Made by a program: the position numbers and the translations under genes. Below are positions 62,326 through 64,000 of a DNA stretch of 64,000 bases, piece after piece. Under the pieces are notes generated by a model. That model saw nothing but the letters and a program-made list of their open reading frames with translations, was not told the DNA's origin and made no database searches. Position 1 is the first letter of the stretch; each line of letters opens with the position of its first letter. Source of the stretch: Falsiroseomonas sp050563545 (GTDB lineage Bacteria > Pseudomonadota > Alphaproteobacteria > Acetobacterales > Acetobacteraceae); the NCBI RefSeq assembly GCF_050563545.1, contig NZ_JBNXUM010000022.1:55531-119530 (forward strand), given 5' to 3'.

Positions 62326-64000
62326 GCGCCGCCGAGGTGACCCCGCCCATGCCGGTCGCCCCCGATGCCGCGATGATCGCGGCCTATGCCGACATGGTCT
62401 TCGGCTGGTGCGAGGGCTGGGTCGCGGTCCGCGCCCTCGCCGAGAAGGGCGGGCCCGACCGCGCGCCGCACACGCCCTTCCTGCCCGCCGATGCCGAACT
62501 GCCGGCGAAGCTCGCCGTCCAGGCGCAGTGGGCCGCTGAGGCGGGCATGGCGCTCTATGTCGTCCCCGGCACGGTCCCCGAGCTCGGCCAGGCCAGCGCC
62601 GAGCACATCGCGCAGATGCAGGTCGTGCTGGTCGATCTGGACGGCGGCGACATCGCGGCCAAGCGGGCACACCTCCTTCAGCACCTCGGCCCGCCCACCC
62701 TCGAGGTCGCCTCGGGTGGCATCACGCCGGAGGGTCAGGAGAAGCTCCACCTCTACTGGCGGCTGACAGAGCCCGCCACCGGCGAGGACATCGCGACCGT
62801 CTGCCGGCTCCGGCACGCGATCGCGGTGAAGGTCGGTGGCGACCCGGCCTTCCGCTCGGCGCACCAGCCGATCCGCGTCGCTGGCTCGGTGCACGCGAAG
62901 GGCGGCCACCAACGGCTGGTCGCCATCCGCGAGAGCGCCGGTCGAGACCACGACCTGACCGACCTGGCCGAGACGGTGCTGGCCATGCCGCCGCTGGCCG
63001 GCATCGGCGCCGAAGTGGCCATGGACACGGGCGGCGATCTCCTCGACTTCAACGGCGCGGGCTCAGCCCGCGGCGATGTCACGAAACTGTTCGGCCAGCA
63101 GATTCGAGAAGGCGGCGCTGACGGGGTCACCCGCTTCGAGGCGCTGTCCCGCATCATCGGCTACTGGATCCGCCGCTGCCAGGACGGCTTCGTCACCGCG
63201 GCCCAGGCCTGGCAGGAGATCTGCGACTACAACACCGCGCGGATCAGCCCGCCTTGGCCCGAGGACCGGCTGCGTCACGAGGCCGAGCGGCTGTGGCGCA
63301 GGGCAGAAGCCAGCCATGCCGGTGCGGGCGCCGCCGACCCCGAGCATGGCGAGGTTGGTGGCAACGGCACCGGCGATGATGGCGTGCTGCCGATCGGCTT
63401 CACCGAGGACGCGCTCGCGGCCGAGTTCAGCGAGCAGCACGGCGAGGACTGGCGGCACGTCGCGGTCTGGGGTGCCTGGCTCAACTGGACAGGCTGCCGG
63501 TGGGAGCGCGAGGGCACCCTGCGCGCTTTCGATCTGGCCCGCCGCGTCTGCCGCGCCGCGGCCAACCGCGCGAACAGCAACAAGGTGCGGACGAAGCTGT
63601 CGCAGGCCTCGACGGTCGCCGCCGTCGAGCGCCTCGCGCGCGCCGACCGCCGTCACGCCACCACAGCTGAGGTCTGGGACCGCGATCCCTGGCTGCTGAA
63701 TACCCCTGCCGGCGTCGTGGATTTGCGGACCGGCGCCCTCGCCCCGCACGACCGCGCTCTGTGCATGACGAAGATCACCAGCGCGGCGCTCCAGGGGGAA
63801 TGCGCGGCTTGGGTTGCCTTCCTCGCCCAGGTGACCGGCGGGGACGTCGAACTGCAAGCCTACCTCCGCCGCGTGGTCGGCTATGCGCTCACCGGCGTCA
63901 CCACCGACCACGCGCTGTTCTTCCTCTACGGCACAGGCGCGAACGGCAAGTCGGTCTTTGCCAACACCCTGACGGCCCTGCTCGGCGATTACGCCACGGT
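62322..64000 (+). CDS. P4/D5-type primase-helicase, 3' end outside window
   Basis: At least 559 residues. The N-terminal primase-like region contains VVLVDLDGGDIAAKRAHLLQ and a later RSAHQPIRVAGSVHAKGG, as in RepB-like/AEP primases. A middle linker carries an acidic stretch. The helicase part begins with LNWTGCRWEREG and WLLNTPAGVVDLRTG, the D5 N-terminal domain. Walker A YGTGANGKSVF lies at about residues 536-546. ATG 62322 overlaps the nuclease stop. It is the replication initiator/helicase of the element. Confidence 0.9.
   Translation, partial: MSAAEVTPPMPVAPDAAMIAAYADMVFGWCEGWVAVRALAEKGGPDRAPHTPFLPADAELPAKLAVQAQWAAEAGMALYVVPGTVPELGQASAEHIAQMQVVLVDLDGGDIAAKRAHLLQHLGPPTLEVASGGITPEGQEKLHLYWRLTEPATGEDIATVCRLRHAIAVKVGGDPAFRSAHQPIRVAGSVHAKGGHQRLVAIRESAGRDHDLTDLAETVLAMPPLAGIGAEVAMDTGGDLLDFNGAGSARGDVTKLFGQQIREGGADGVTRFEALSRIIGYWIRRCQDGFVTAAQAWQEICDYNTARISPPWPEDRLRHEAERLWRRAEASHAGAGAADPEHGEVGGNGTGDDGVLPIGFTEDALAAEFSEQHGEDWRHVAVWGAWLNWTGCRWEREGTLRAFDLARRVCRAAANRANSNKVRTKLSQASTVAAVERLARADRRHATTAEVWDRDPWLLNTPAGVVDLRTGALAPHDRALCMTKITSAALQGECAAWVAFLAQVTGGDVELQAYLRRVVGYALTGVTTDHALFFLYGTGANGKSVFANTLTALLGDYAT

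Noticed and set aside
1..64000. CRISPR arrays
   Set aside because: No evenly spaced direct repeats with unique spacers were seen; the nuclease at 61564 is Cas4-like only in fold and sits among phage genes.

Overview
The window is very GC-rich, with dense overlapping operons, NitT/TauT-type ABC and TRAP solute transporters, Flp-type pilins and a caa3-type oxidase. This fits a free-living alphaproteobacterium, probably Rhodospirillales/Acetobacterales (Roseomonas-like). That placement is inferred from gene content only.

1-9.4 kb: a truncated amidohydrolase is divergent from a catabolic operon. The operon holds an NMT1-type ABC importer (binding protein, ATPase, permease), an FAD oxidoreductase, a CaiB-type CoA-transferase, an enoyl-CoA hydratase and a LysR regulator, mostly in ATGA-type overlaps. 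A 58-residue membrane protein and an alpha/beta hydrolase follow. 9.4-19.5 kb: a DcaP-like porin, a cupin and a solitary Flp pilin. Next come two tandem GntR/FCD regulators divergent from a DctP-DctQ-DctM TRAP transporter, AroQ and a truncated shikimate dehydrogenase, which suggests uptake of quinate- or shikimate-like compounds. A DUF1254-type secreted protein and a gene-poor stretch end this part.

19.5-28.4 kb, minus strand: seven overlapping genes encode a caa3-type oxidase (lipoprotein cytochrome c, CoxB with fused cytochrome c, CoxA, CoxC, a small membrane protein, CtaG, cytochrome c). CoxA lacks the usual D- and K-channel entry residues. Upstream are an FdhF/YdeP-type molybdopterin oxidoreductase and FdhD. 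28.4-38.1 kb is a decaying accessory zone: an antitoxin fragment, a CheB-CheR-PAS-HWE kinase frameshifted in a G tract, a truncated GAF/PAS sensor coupled to a tyrosine recombinase, a possible transposase remnant, small orphan genes, a second Flp pilin, and two tRNA 3'-end fragments that look like attachment scars.

38.3-51.0 kb, minus strand, is the most interesting block. It is one operon of a DUF499-type ATPase, a 147-residue protein, a DUF1156-type DNA methylase with a very acidic tail, a metallo-beta-lactamase-fold protein, a PLD-SNF2 helicase and a PLD-like protein broken by a frameshift. The core matches the helicase-methylase-ATPase (Hma) class of predicted antiphage systems. The metallo-beta-lactamase and PLD-like genes appear to be additions.

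51.2-64 kb is a temperate phage or phage-like integrative element. A large serine recombinase with an in-frame amber stop and its companion genes lie on the minus strand. Divergent from it are an XRE repressor, an ImmA-type protease, a pair of unknown genes, and early replication/recombination genes (HTH protein, RecA-like ATPase, DEAD helicase, DUF6511 protein, PD-(D/E)XK nuclease, P4/D5-type primase-helicase) running off the right edge.
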